From: Verrucomicrobia bacterium UBA1263
GTDB taxonomy: Bacteria > Verrucomicrobiota > Verrucomicrobiia > Limisphaerales > UBA1412
DNA: 14,792 bases
Direction of reading: 5' to 3'
Assembly (NCBI GenBank): GCA_002308515.1
Contig: DBVN01000116.1
Span: 19,950-34,741, forward strand
Position 1 is the stretch's first letter, and each line of letters begins with the position of its first letter. The position numbers and the translations under genes are program-made. The notes below the pieces were generated by a model, which saw nothing but the letters and a program-made list of their open reading frames with translations, ran no database searches and was not told where the DNA came from. This document shows positions 6,436-13,321 of the stretch, piece after piece.

Positions 6436-8454
6436 ATGTCTGAACAGAAGAATACCAAAGGGCCAGAGCGTCGTTCTCGTGGCGAAAATGATAAGAAAAA
6501 TCCTCAACTTGCTTCCCGGGGTATGGCGGCATGGCTTTTTATCCTGGGGATCATCTGCATCCTGATCCTTTTCCGGGATGTTCCCGGAGCCAGGCAGGAT
6601 GCCATTAGTTATACACAATTAGTCAATCTTGTAGAACAGCATAAGTTATTACAGGGAGGCGAGATCATATATAATCCACAGGCCCCTGAGCTGAAAAAAA
6701 TAACAGGCTCGTATTTTATAGGAGACAAACCCGCGTCCGCTTCAGAAGCCAATGAGCAGATAAAGAACAAGGAGTTATCCCGGAGTTTTACCATTGAAAC
6801 CGCTTTGTCGGATGAACTTCAGGAAAAACTGTTGCTGGCCGGATTTACGATGAAGGAAGCGAATCTGGCGCTTCAAAACCTCTTGTGGGGGATCTTGCCT
6901 TTTCTGCTGATCGCTCTTTTCATTTATTTCCTGCTGATGAGGCAGATCCGCGGGGCCAACCGGGGAACGATGACTTTTGGCAAAAGCCGCGCGCATAAGC
7001 TGGATAAAGAAAAGAATAAGACCAAGTTCAAAGATGTCGCCGGTGTCGAAGAGGCAATAGAAGAGGTGAAGGAGCTGGTTGAATACCTGAAAGATCCCAA
7101 GAAATTTCAGCGGCTGGGCGGACGGATCCCCAGAGGTGTTTTGATGGTGGGTTCTCCCGGAACAGGCAAGACATTGCTGGCCAGAGCGATAGCAGGCGAG
7201 GCTGACGCGGATTTCTTCAGTATCAGTGGATCTGATTTTGTGGAGATGTTTGTGGGGGTCGGAGCCAGCCGTGTGCGGGATATGTTTGAACAGGCCCGCA
7301 AAAGCGCTCCCTGTCTGATCTTTATTGACGAGATCGACGCGGTGGGCCGCAGCCGTGGTGTTGGTCTGGGCGGTGGCAATGACGAAAGAGAGCAGACTTT
7401 GAACGCTTTACTGGTGGAAATGGACGGCTTTGAGGCTCAGGAAGGCATCATCATTATTGCCGCGACAAATCGTCCGGACGTGCTGGATCCGGCTCTGTTG
7501 AGACCGGGGCGTTTCGATCGACAGGTGACTGTGAATCTGCCGGATATCAAGGGCAGGGAAGCGATCCTGAAGGTCCATTCCGCTAAAGTGAAACTGGCCA
7601 AAGATGTGGATCTGCGCACAATAGCCAGAGGTACCCCCGGATTTTCCGGCGCGGAACTGGCCAATCTTTTGAATGAAAGCGCGTTATTAGCCGCCAGAGC
7701 GAACAAGGAACTGGTGGATATGGCCGATCTGGAAGAGGCTCGCGACAAAGTCCGCTGGGGCGGAGAACGCCGCAGTATGGCTTTGAGCGATGAGGAGAAG
7801 GAGATCACTGCCTGGCATGAAGCTGGTCATGCGTTGTTGACGGTGCTGCTGCCGCATACGGATCCTCTGCACAAGGTGACGATCATTCCCAGAGGTCAGG
7901 CGCTTGGCGCGACGATGTCCCTGCCCAAGGAAGATGTGCGCAACCGCACCCGCAATCAGATGCTTTCCATGATAGCGATGGCAATGGGCGGTCGTGTCGC
8001 CGAAAAATTGATCACCGGGGATATTTCAACAGGTGCCGCCGGCGATATCAAGATGGCGACTCAGCTTGCCAGAAATATGGTTTGTCACTGGGGAATGAGC
8101 GAACGTCTGGGCGCTGTTCTTTATGGTGAAGATAATGAATATGTCCTGCTGGGCCGAGATATGGTCCGTTCCAAGGAATACAGCAATGAGACCGCGCGTA
8201 TGATTGACGAAGAAATCAAACGCTATGTCCAGGAAGGGTATGATCTGGCAGAGGATATTATTTTGAAGAATAAAGATAAAGTGGAGTTGATAGCGAAGAA
8301 TCTGCTTGAAAACGAGACTCTTTCTGGAGAAGAAGTCACCTTTATCATCGAAAATGGCAGAATGCCGGATCCTCCCAAGCTGGAAGATCAGTTAAATTCT
8401 GCGGATGAAGAGAAAACTGAAGATAATCAGGAGGAAGCTCCTGAAAAGGAATAA
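6436..8454 (+). CDS. ftsH: ATP-dependent zinc metalloprotease FtsH
   Basis: Membrane-anchored AAA+ protease that extracts and degrades membrane and regulatory proteins as a hexamer. Numbered from the ATG at 6436 (672 aa): a charged cytoplasmic extension (1-29), TM1 (30-47), a periplasmic domain (~48-148), TM2 (149-168), then the AAA module. Walker A reads GSPGTGKT (239-246), where most FtsH proteins have GPPGTGKT. The pore-loop region FVEMFVGVGASRVRD, Walker B with D298-E299 and the second region of homology ending LRPGRFDRQ are all intact. The zinc site HEAGH (461-465) and the downstream STGAAGDIKMAT segment, with the expected third Asp ligand, are present, so the enzyme should be active. 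The C-terminal tail is acidic and probably disordered. The frame extends to a GTG at 6400, but that would add CGTAFLCRKRF without homology. The DUF1343 gene follows after 3 nt. Confidence 0.97.
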   Translation: MSEQKNTKGPERRSRGENDKKNPQLASRGMAAWLFILGIICILILFRDVPGARQDAISYTQLVNLVEQHKLLQGGEIIYNPQAPELKKITGSYFIGDKPASASEANEQIKNKELSRSFTIETALSDELQEKLLLAGFTMKEANLALQNLLWGILPFLLIALFIYFLLMRQIRGANRGTMTFGKSRAHKLDKEKNKTKFKDVAGVEEAIEEVKELVEYLKDPKKFQRLGGRIPRGVLMVGSPGTGKTLLARAIAGEADADFFSISGSDFVEMFVGVGASRVRDMFEQARKSAPCLIFIDEIDAVGRSRGVGLGGGNDEREQTLNALLVEMDGFEAQEGIIIIAATNRPDVLDPALLRPGRFDRQVTVNLPDIKGREAILKVHSAKVKLAKDVDLRTIARGTPGFSGAELANLLNESALLAARANKELVDMADLEEARDKVRWGGERRSMALSDEEKEITAWHEAGHALLTVLLPHTDPLHKVTIIPRGQALGATMSLPKEDVRNRTRNQMLSMIAMAMGGRVAEKLITGDISTGAAGDIKMATQLARNMVCHWGMSERLGAVLYGEDNEYVLLGRDMVRSKEYSNETARMIDEEIKRYVQEGYDLAEDIILKNKDKVELIAKNLLENETLSGEEVTFIIENGRMPDPPKLEDQLNSADEEKTEDNQEEAPEKE

Positions 8455-8457
8455 ACA

Positions 8458-9681
8458 ATGAAAACGAGTTGGTTGATCCATAGTATTTGTGTTGTGCTTT
8501 TGCTGGTCATGGCCGGGACGATGACCTCCCAGGCCGCGGTGAAAAAGAAAGCGACCGTTCTCAACGGGATAGATGTTCTGAAAGCCGAGAATTATGAGAC
8601 ACTGAAAGGAAAGAAGGTGGCTCTGCTGACCAATCAGACCGGGCAGGATAAAGAAGGCAACTCTACCATTGACCTGCTTTACTCCGCGCCGGGTGTGGAA
8701 TTGGTGGCATTATTCGCGCCTGAACACGGTATCCGCGGCGACAAAGATCAGGCCGTTATTGAAGACGGCAAAGATAATAAAACGGGACTGCCGGTTTATA
8801 GTTTGTACGGAAAGACACGCAAACCCTCCTCAGAGCAAATGAAGGGATTAGACGCGTTTGTCTTTGATATCCAGGATATCGGATGCCGTTTTTATACCTA
8901 TATCTCCACCATGGCGAACTGTCTGGAAGTTGCCGGCAAGGAAGGTGTCGAATTCGTTGTTTTGGACAGGATCAATCCTATTAACGGCAGAGATGTGGAA
9001 GGCCCGGTCCAGATCGAAAAATCCACATTTGTGGGGATCCATCCCATCGCTATCCGCCATGGAATGACGATAGGCGAGATCGCTTTGATGCTGAACGCGG
9101 AGTGCGATTATCAGGCCAAGGTCACTGTGATCAAACTGAAAGGCTGGAAGCGTAAAATGTGGCAGGATGAAACGGATATCCCCTGGGTCAATACCTCGCC
9201 CAATATGCGCAGTCTTTGGGAAGCGACTTTATATCCCGGGATCGGCGTGCTGGAGTTTACCCCCATTGCCACCGGGAGAGGAACGGCCATTCCTTTTGAA
9301 TTGTTCGGGGCTCCTTATATTGACAGCAGAAGGTTTTATGATCGCCTGAACGCGTATGGCCTGGAAGCGATAGACTTTACTCCGTTCACTTTTGTTCCGT
9401 CAGAGCGCCAGTTCAAAAATGAACCTTGCAATGGATTGCGGTTCAATATCACCAACAGGGACAAGGTAAAGATCATGGATCTGGGAATGTGTCTGGCGCA
9501 GATCCTTTATCAGGATTATCCCAACGACTATTCTCTGAAGAACCTGAGCACTCTTTTGCTGCATCCCCAGACAAAGGCGGCCATTGAACAAGGAGCATCC
9601 CTCCGGGATATCCACGCTATTTGGGATCCGGAGTTGAAAGACTTCAAGAAACGCAGAGCCCGCTACCTGCTTTATAAATAG
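8458..9681 (+). CDS. namZ: DUF1343 / NamZ-type exo-beta-N-acetylmuramidase, exported
   Basis: A 407-aa member of the DUF1343 (YbbC/NamZ) family. The characterised Bacillus subtilis member removes terminal MurNAc from peptidoglycan fragments during wall recycling. A Sec signal peptide is clear: MKTS, a hydrophobic core to about residue 20, and a likely cut in TSQA-AVKK, so the protein acts in the periplasm or outside. Family motifs run through the whole length: VALLTNQTG, LFAPEHGIRG, LPVYSLYGKTRKPS, FDIQDIGCRFYTYISTM, VLDRINPINGRDVEGP, RHGMTIGE, NTSPNMRSLWEATLYPGIG and GRGTAIPFELFGAPYID. A good SD (AAAAGGA) lies inside the end of ftsH, and the gap to its stop is 3 nt. ruvC starts 3 nt after the stop, suggesting one transcript with translational coupling. 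Whether the substrate is the cell's own muropeptides or scavenged wall material cannot be decided here. Confidence 0.92.
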   Translation: MKTSWLIHSICVVLLLVMAGTMTSQAAVKKKATVLNGIDVLKAENYETLKGKKVALLTNQTGQDKEGNSTIDLLYSAPGVELVALFAPEHGIRGDKDQAVIEDGKDNKTGLPVYSLYGKTRKPSSEQMKGLDAFVFDIQDIGCRFYTYISTMANCLEVAGKEGVEFVVLDRINPINGRDVEGPVQIEKSTFVGIHPIAIRHGMTIGEIALMLNAECDYQAKVTVIKLKGWKRKMWQDETDIPWVNTSPNMRSLWEATLYPGIGVLEFTPIATGRGTAIPFELFGAPYIDSRRFYDRLNAYGLEAIDFTPFTFVPSERQFKNEPCNGLRFNITNRDKVKIMDLGMCLAQILYQDYPNDYSLKNLSTLLLHPQTKAAIEQGASLRDIHAIWDPELKDFKKRRARYLLYK

Positions 9682-9684
9682 AGC

Positions 9685-10272
9685 ATGGGGATCTCTCCAA
9701 AACAGTTTGAGGAATTGCAGAAACGCATGAACCGTACCGGTTCGTATGCGCTGGGAGAAAATCCGCGGCATTCTATTCTTTTGGGGGTGGATCCTTCTCT
9801 TCGCGGAACCGGATACGGAGTCATCCAGGTGTCAGACTCCCGTCAGATGAAGCTATTGACGGCGGGAACGGTGAAATGTTCTCCGGAGCTTTTGCATTCC
9901 ACATGTTTTGTCAAAATTGCCCGGACTTTGCGGGATGTCATCAAGAAGTATCATCCAACGGTTTGTGTGGTGGAAGGCTTGTTTTTTGTTCATAACCTGA
10001 AAACTGCCATTGTCATGGGTGAGGCCAGAGGAGCGGCACTGCTTGTCGCGGCGGAACACGGGCTGGATATTTATGAAATGGCTCCCCGCAGAGTGAAACA
10101 GGCGATAGTGGGGTATGGCGGGGCTCAAAAACTGGCTGTCGCGAAGATGGTCCAGCGTATGCTGAAGCTGGATGAAGTCCCGGAGCCGGACGCGGCGGAC
10201 GCGCTGGCCTTGGCGATCACTTATTCAGAGGAGTCGGGGAAACCGACCTTGAGACCTTTGGAAAAAATATAA
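9685..10272 (+). CDS. ruvC: Holliday junction resolvase RuvC
   Basis: Endonuclease that cuts Holliday junctions as a dimer, acting with RuvAB in recombinational repair. In 195 aa the family core begins at ILLGVDPSLRGTGYG, with catalytic Asp36. It continues with the second acidic residue in VVEGLFF and ends with PEPDAADALALAITY, which holds the last two Asp residues, so the full D-E-D-D set is present. The motif AAEHGLDIYEMAPRRVKQAIVGYGGAQK also fits RuvC. About 30 residues precede the core, whereas typical RuvC proteins start a few residues before the first Asp. The ATG at 9685 is 3 nt after the namZ stop and has no SD. A second in-frame ATG at 9727 has GAGGA about 13-14 nt upstream, so a shorter 181-aa product is possible. 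No ruvA or ruvB is visible nearby; the partner genes must lie elsewhere. Confidence 0.95.
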   Translation: MGISPKQFEELQKRMNRTGSYALGENPRHSILLGVDPSLRGTGYGVIQVSDSRQMKLLTAGTVKCSPELLHSTCFVKIARTLRDVIKKYHPTVCVVEGLFFVHNLKTAIVMGEARGAALLVAAEHGLDIYEMAPRRVKQAIVGYGGAQKLAVAKMVQRMLKLDEVPEPDAADALALAITYSEESGKPTLRPLEKI

Positions 10273-10315
10273 GGTGGTCTGCTGATTCGCACACCAGAAA
10301 ATTTTTCAAAAATAC

Positions 10316-10344
10316 TTGACGCTTTCATTTTTCATGCTTATGCT
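10316..10344 (+). promoter_or_regulatory. sigma70-type promoter for the membrane ORFan
   Basis: TTGACG (10316-10321) and TATGCT (10339-10344) are separated by exactly 17 nt in an AT-rich context after ruvC. Transcription should begin near 10350, about 50 nt before the ATG at 10402. This is the best match to a housekeeping promoter in the window. Confidence 0.7.
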
Positions 10345-10348
10345 GTAG

Positions 10349-10369
10349 TTGTTGTTTGTGAGACAACAA
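10349..10369 (+). promoter_or_regulatory. stem-loop at the predicted mRNA 5' end
   Basis: Inverted repeat TTGTTGT (10349-10355) / ACAACAA (10363-10369) with the 7-nt loop TTGTGAG. It coincides with the start point expected from the promoter at 10316-10344. A stem at the very 5' end could protect the message from decay, or the repeat could be an operator. The repeat is observed; its role is inferred. Confidence 0.45.
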
Positions 10370-10401
10370 AAAACAGTAACAAAGAAAGGAATATTGTTTT
10401 T

Positions 10402-10824
10402 ATGTTTTCATATTTATTTCCATCTGGGATAGCCGATGTTATTTTGGACTTTCTTTGGATTTTAAACTGTACTTTTATCGTTTGTTGTGAATTAGATGCA
10501 GCTCTTTATTTGTGGTTTAAAGATAAGAAATCATCTATATTCACACATCCAAAAAATGAGTGGTTTCTAAAGAAAACAGGGGGGGCAGATCAAAAGAAAT
10601 GGAAATATAGTCCATTTTTTATGTATTTTATTTTGTTTATATTAGGAGCGGATTGGTTTAATTTTAGATATTATTTCCCTGATATCTACACAATCCTAAT
10701 TGTCCTTTTGGTAATCCATTCGATTGTTTTTATAAAAGAGTGGATGAGGGAGAAGAAAGAAGATAAAAACAATAATCCACCGTTAATACCAAAAGAAGAA
10801 GGTATTGAACTTGTTCACAAATGA
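10402..10824 (+). CDS. hypothetical three-helix membrane protein (ORFan)
   Basis: A 140-aa protein I do not recognise. Three hydrophobic segments stand out: a long one at about 10-38, then 70-88 (PFFMYFILFILGADWF) and 94-112 (IYTILIVLLVIHSIVF). A basic loop (40-68, KDKKSS to QKKWKY) separates the first two. The C-terminal tail (113-140) is highly charged and hydrophilic and likely cytoplasmic. AAAGGA at 10385-10390 gives an SD 11 nt before the ATG, and a near-consensus promoter and a terminator bracket the gene, which supports real, separate expression. Its composition is far more AT-rich than ruvC before it or the kinase after it, pointing to foreign or lineage-specific origin. No catalytic motif is visible. 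A toxin, an immunity-type membrane protein or a small transporter-associated protein are possible, but nothing in the sequence favours one. Confidence 0.72.
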   Translation: MFSYLFPSGIADVILDFLWILNCTFIVCCELDAALYLWFKDKKSSIFTHPKNEWFLKKTGGADQKKWKYSPFFMYFILFILGADWFNFRYYFPDIYTILIVLLVIHSIVFIKEWMREKKEDKNNNPPLIPKEEGIELVHK

Positions 10825-10864
10825 CCTAGCCCAAACTTCTGGTAATAATACGCTTTGAAAAAAC

Positions 10865-10898
10865 AAAAGACGAGGTTACAGCAAAAGCCTCGTCTTTT
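10865..10898. terminator. intrinsic terminator, probably bidirectional
   Basis: A perfect 11-bp inverted repeat AAAAGACGAGG (10865-10875) / CCTCGTCTTTT (10888-10898) with a 12-nt loop; the T-run continues to 10900. It lies 40 nt after the stop of the membrane ORFan and between two convergent genes. The A-rich 5' arm gives a T-run on the other strand too, so it can also end the leftward adk-pfkB transcript, whose last gene stops at 10960. Confidence 0.85.
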
Positions 10899-10959
10899 TT
10901 ATCGTTTATCTAAAACTTCTAAAGCTAGAAATTTGATTTAAACTATTTATTTTGTACTC

Positions 10960-11871
10960 TTAGAAAAGGATCATTTTCTCCAGATCAGAAATTCTCTGAC
11001 GGATCATTTTCTTATCCAGTTTTGCCACTTTCAGAAAACCGAAATCCTCGCAGCAGTAAGAAGCGATGACAGTTCCTGCCAGTATTGCTTTTCTCAGATG
11101 CTTATCCACATCCGCCTTAGTCGTCGCGTGGCTGGCCAGGTAGCCCATCAGACCTCCGGCAAAAGTATCGCCGGCACCTGTCGGATCCACGGCTTTCGCC
11201 AGCGGATAGGCCGGAGCCAGGAAGATCCCGCCGCCGTAAGAAAGCATCGCGCCGTATTCACCCTTTTTGATGATCACAGTGGAAGGTCCCATCTTGTGGA
11301 TACGGGAAGCGGCTTCCAGCAGATTTTCTTTTCCGGTCAGGAGTTTTGCTTCGCTGTCATTGAGTGAGAGACAGTCGATCTTCTTCAAAAGTTTTTTAAG
11401 AGCGACCGGGGAGCCTTTGATGTGAAAGTCCATCGTATCCGCTAACACGAAAACAGGATCCTTCATTTGCTCCAGCACATGCATTTGCAGTTCCGGGGTG
11501 ATGTTGCCCAGCATTACAAAAGGAGTCGAACGGTTTTTCGCGGTCAGTTCCGGTTTGAAGTCCGCGAAAACACCCAGTTCCAGACACAGGGTCCGGCGGT
11601 TGTTCATGTTCTCTTCATATTCACCCGACCAGTAAAAAGTTTTTCCTTTGGCCTCTTTGAAATCCGAGAGATCGAGCTTGTGATCCTTAAGAAGATCCAC
11701 GTACTTTTTAGGAAAATCCTCTCCCACAACAGCGACGATGCTGGTAGGGGCAAAGTAACTGGACGCTACAGAGGCATAACAGGCCGCGCCACCTAATAAT
11801 TTGGGTTTATTGGCTTTCGGTGTTTTAATGGAATCCAGCGCGGCAGAGCCGACGATCAATACTTTACTCAT
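10960..11871 (-). CDS. PfkB/ribokinase-family sugar or nucleoside kinase
   Basis: A 303-aa ATP-dependent kinase of the PfkB fold. The N-terminal substrate-binding region has VLIVGSAALDSI (4-15) and LLGGAACYASV (25-35). The signature DPTGAGDTFAGG (229-240) supplies the anion hole and catalytic base Asp235; LSLNDSEAKLLTG (168-180) is the usual mid-domain motif. LGNITPELQ and VLADTMDFHI match a widespread uncharacterised PfkB subgroup I know only as 'sugar kinase'. The ATG has an SD (AAAGGA) reaching into the end of adk, which stops 11 nt upstream, so the two genes are one operon. Pairing with adenylate kinase makes adenosine or another nucleoside a reasonable substrate guess, but the sequence does not settle it; fructose- or ribose-type substrates remain open. 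Transcription probably ends at the shared terminator at 10865-10898. Confidence 0.88.
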   Translation of the reverse strand: MSKVLIVGSAALDSIKTPKANKPKLLGGAACYASVASSYFAPTSIVAVVGEDFPKKYVDLLKDHKLDLSDFKEAKGKTFYWSGEYEENMNNRRTLCLELGVFADFKPELTAKNRSTPFVMLGNITPELQMHVLEQMKDPVFVLADTMDFHIKGSPVALKKLLKKIDCLSLNDSEAKLLTGKENLLEAASRIHKMGPSTVIIKKGEYGAMLSYGGGIFLAPAYPLAKAVDPTGAGDTFAGGLMGYLASHATTKADVDKHLRKAILAGTVIASYCCEDFGFLKVAKLDKKMIRQRISDLEKMILF

Positions 11872-11882
11872 AAATCCTTTCC

Positions 11883-13229
11883 TTACTTTGCGGGTTCCCG
11901 GTGTTTTTTACGAAGCAGGTTGTTGCAGCACTCCATGATACGGGAGCTGACTACATCCAGAGTCGCGTCGCCCTGGATCTCCTGCAAAAGACCTCTCTGC
12001 CGGTAATGCTCGATCACGGGCAGGGTCTGCTGGCGGTAGGCATCCAGACGTTTGATGACGGTTTCCTGCTTGTCATCCTCGCGGGTGATCAGCTTTTCAC
12101 CGTCCTTGTCGCAGATACCTTCGACCTTCGGCTGATTGAACACGACATGATAAGTGTTCTGGCATTTCGGACAGAAACGCCGTCCGGCGATACGCTTGAT
12201 GATCACATCATCCGGCACATTGATATAGATCACCCCATCCAAACTCCTGCTGGAAACCGTGAGGATCGTATCCAGTGCGTCTGCCTGCGGAACGGTTCTG
12301 GGAAAACCATCCAGAATGAATCCGTGCATCGCGTCGTTATCATTCAGACGATTCTTGACGATCGCCGCGGTCACATCATCCGGGACCAGCCGGCCTAAGT
12401 TGATGAACGCGCCGGCGATAGCACCCAGCGGTGTTTTATTCTTCAAATGCTCGCGGAAAAGATTTCCTGTCGCGATCGCGGGAACTGACAGATATTCAGA
12501 GAGAGGAGCGGCATGAGTACCCTTGCCGCAGCCCGGAGGTCCCATTAGAACCAGATTCAGATGACTGGTGACGGGAGTTTTTTCTGAAAGGTGATAAGTG
12601 GCCAGGAACTGATCTATCTGACTTTCCGTCTTCTCGATGGGTTCTGGTTTAAATGTTTTATCTTCAACATCCTTAATAAATTTCTGGATTTGAGAGTAAA
12701 CCTCATCTTCCGGGCGTTCCGCGTCCACGATCAGGAAGGAAGTGGAATGAGCAAAAAGCCGCAGAATAGATTCAGCCACGCTTTTATAATTATTGATGCG
12801 CGCGATGATCCCTTCGGGTGTTTTTTCGATTTGCCCGTTGCTGTTTTTATGTTCCATTGCCCGTGCGTAGGTAACATCCGGAGTCGCTTTCATAAAGACA
12901 ACACCATCCAGCTTAGAACCCTCTTTTTGAAGCAGATCGATCATGTAGATGGCTTGGTACAGGGTACACGGGAACCCATCGAACACAAAGCCTCTGGCTT
13001 CCGGGTTTGAGGTGACTTTTTCTTCCAGGGCGGCGTTTGCCACTTCATCCGGGACAAAATTGCCGCGCAGCGCGTAGGGACGAGTCATGATTCCCAGGAA
13101 GGTATGATCGTGGATAGATTTTTTGATCATTTGCCCTAAAGAGAATCGCACAAGTCCAAACTCTTTCGCGATTTTTTTGGAACAGGTCGTTTTTCCGGCC
13201 CAATTTGGACCGATGATAGCAATATTCAT
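11883..13229 (-). CDS. adk: tandem adenylate kinase (degenerate N-half, intact C-half)
   Basis: A 448-aa protein with two NMP-kinase domains in tandem. The C-half (~223-448) is a full bacterial adenylate kinase (ATP + AMP to 2 ADP): P-loop GPPGCGKGT (230-238), AMP site ATGNLFR (252-258) and LDGFPRT (306-312), and a LID with GRR (349-351), REDD (383-386) and zinc ligands Cys353, Cys356, Cys373 and Asp376, a C-X2-C-X16-C-X2-D pattern as in Bacillus. The N-half (1-~190) keeps a P-loop GPNWAGKTT (7-15), but FPRT has become FPCT (86-89), TGxxxR is LGQMIK (31-36), and the LID is reduced to about a dozen residues with no zinc ligands. It probably does not phosphorylate AMP; a regulatory or altered-specificity role is inferred. 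A TTG at 13271 would add 14 residues, but the family fold begins MNIAIIGP, so ATG 13229 is used although it lacks an SD. pfkB follows after 11 nt. Confidence 0.9.
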   Translation of the reverse strand: MNIAIIGPNWAGKTTCSKKIAKEFGLVRFSLGQMIKKSIHDHTFLGIMTRPYALRGNFVPDEVANAALEEKVTSNPEARGFVFDGFPCTLYQAIYMIDLLQKEGSKLDGVVFMKATPDVTYARAMEHKNSNGQIEKTPEGIIARINNYKSVAESILRLFAHSTSFLIVDAERPEDEVYSQIQKFIKDVEDKTFKPEPIEKTESQIDQFLATYHLSEKTPVTSHLNLVLMGPPGCGKGTHAAPLSEYLSVPAIATGNLFREHLKNKTPLGAIAGAFINLGRLVPDDVTAAIVKNRLNDNDAMHGFILDGFPRTVPQADALDTILTVSSRSLDGVIYINVPDDVIIKRIAGRRFCPKCQNTYHVVFNQPKVEGICDKDGEKLITREDDKQETVIKRLDAYRQQTLPVIEHYRQRGLLQEIQGDATLDVVSSRIMECCNNLLRKKHREPAK

Positions 13230-13272
13230 GTCTAAAAAATAAAGAGGCCAAGATTGCCTCCAACACGGCAAT
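13230..13272 (-). promoter_or_regulatory. adk leader with two mutually exclusive hairpins
   Basis: In the adk transcript, a first stem ATTGCC/GGCAAT (13267-13272 with 13253-13258, 8-nt loop) overlaps a second stem GAGGC/GCCTC (13256-13260 with 13244-13248, 7-nt loop). The second stem is followed by TTTATTTTTT and, 3-4 nt later, the ATG. The second stem has terminator-like form, and the first would prevent it. The stems are short (6 and 5 bp), so this could be chance. Confidence 0.3.
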
Positions 13273-13283
13273 TATTAGCCTTT

Positions 13284-13312
13284 ATTATACAAAAAATCAA
13301 CTTTATTGTGGA
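13284..13312 (-). promoter_or_regulatory. candidate promoter of adk-pfkB
   Basis: A perfect TATAAT on the minus strand at 13284-13289 has TCCACA (13307-13312) 17 nt upstream, a weak -35 match (TTGACA at 4 of 6). The start point would fall near 13277, giving a leader of about 48 nt before the ATG at 13229. Confidence 0.5.
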
Positions 13313-13321
13313 TTTTGTCTG

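Noticed and set aside
9730..9744. Hairpin GAACCG/CGGTTC near the start of ruvC
   Set aside because: It lies inside or right at the coding start with a 3-nt loop and is probably a chance palindrome.
11901..12398. Long plus-strand frame opposite adk (165 codons)
   Set aside because: It is the antisense of the intact adenylate kinase C-half; no independent start signals.
13230..13271. TTG start for adenylate kinase
   Set aside because: The fold begins with MNIAIIGP at 13229; the 14 extra residues fall in the leader with the hairpins.
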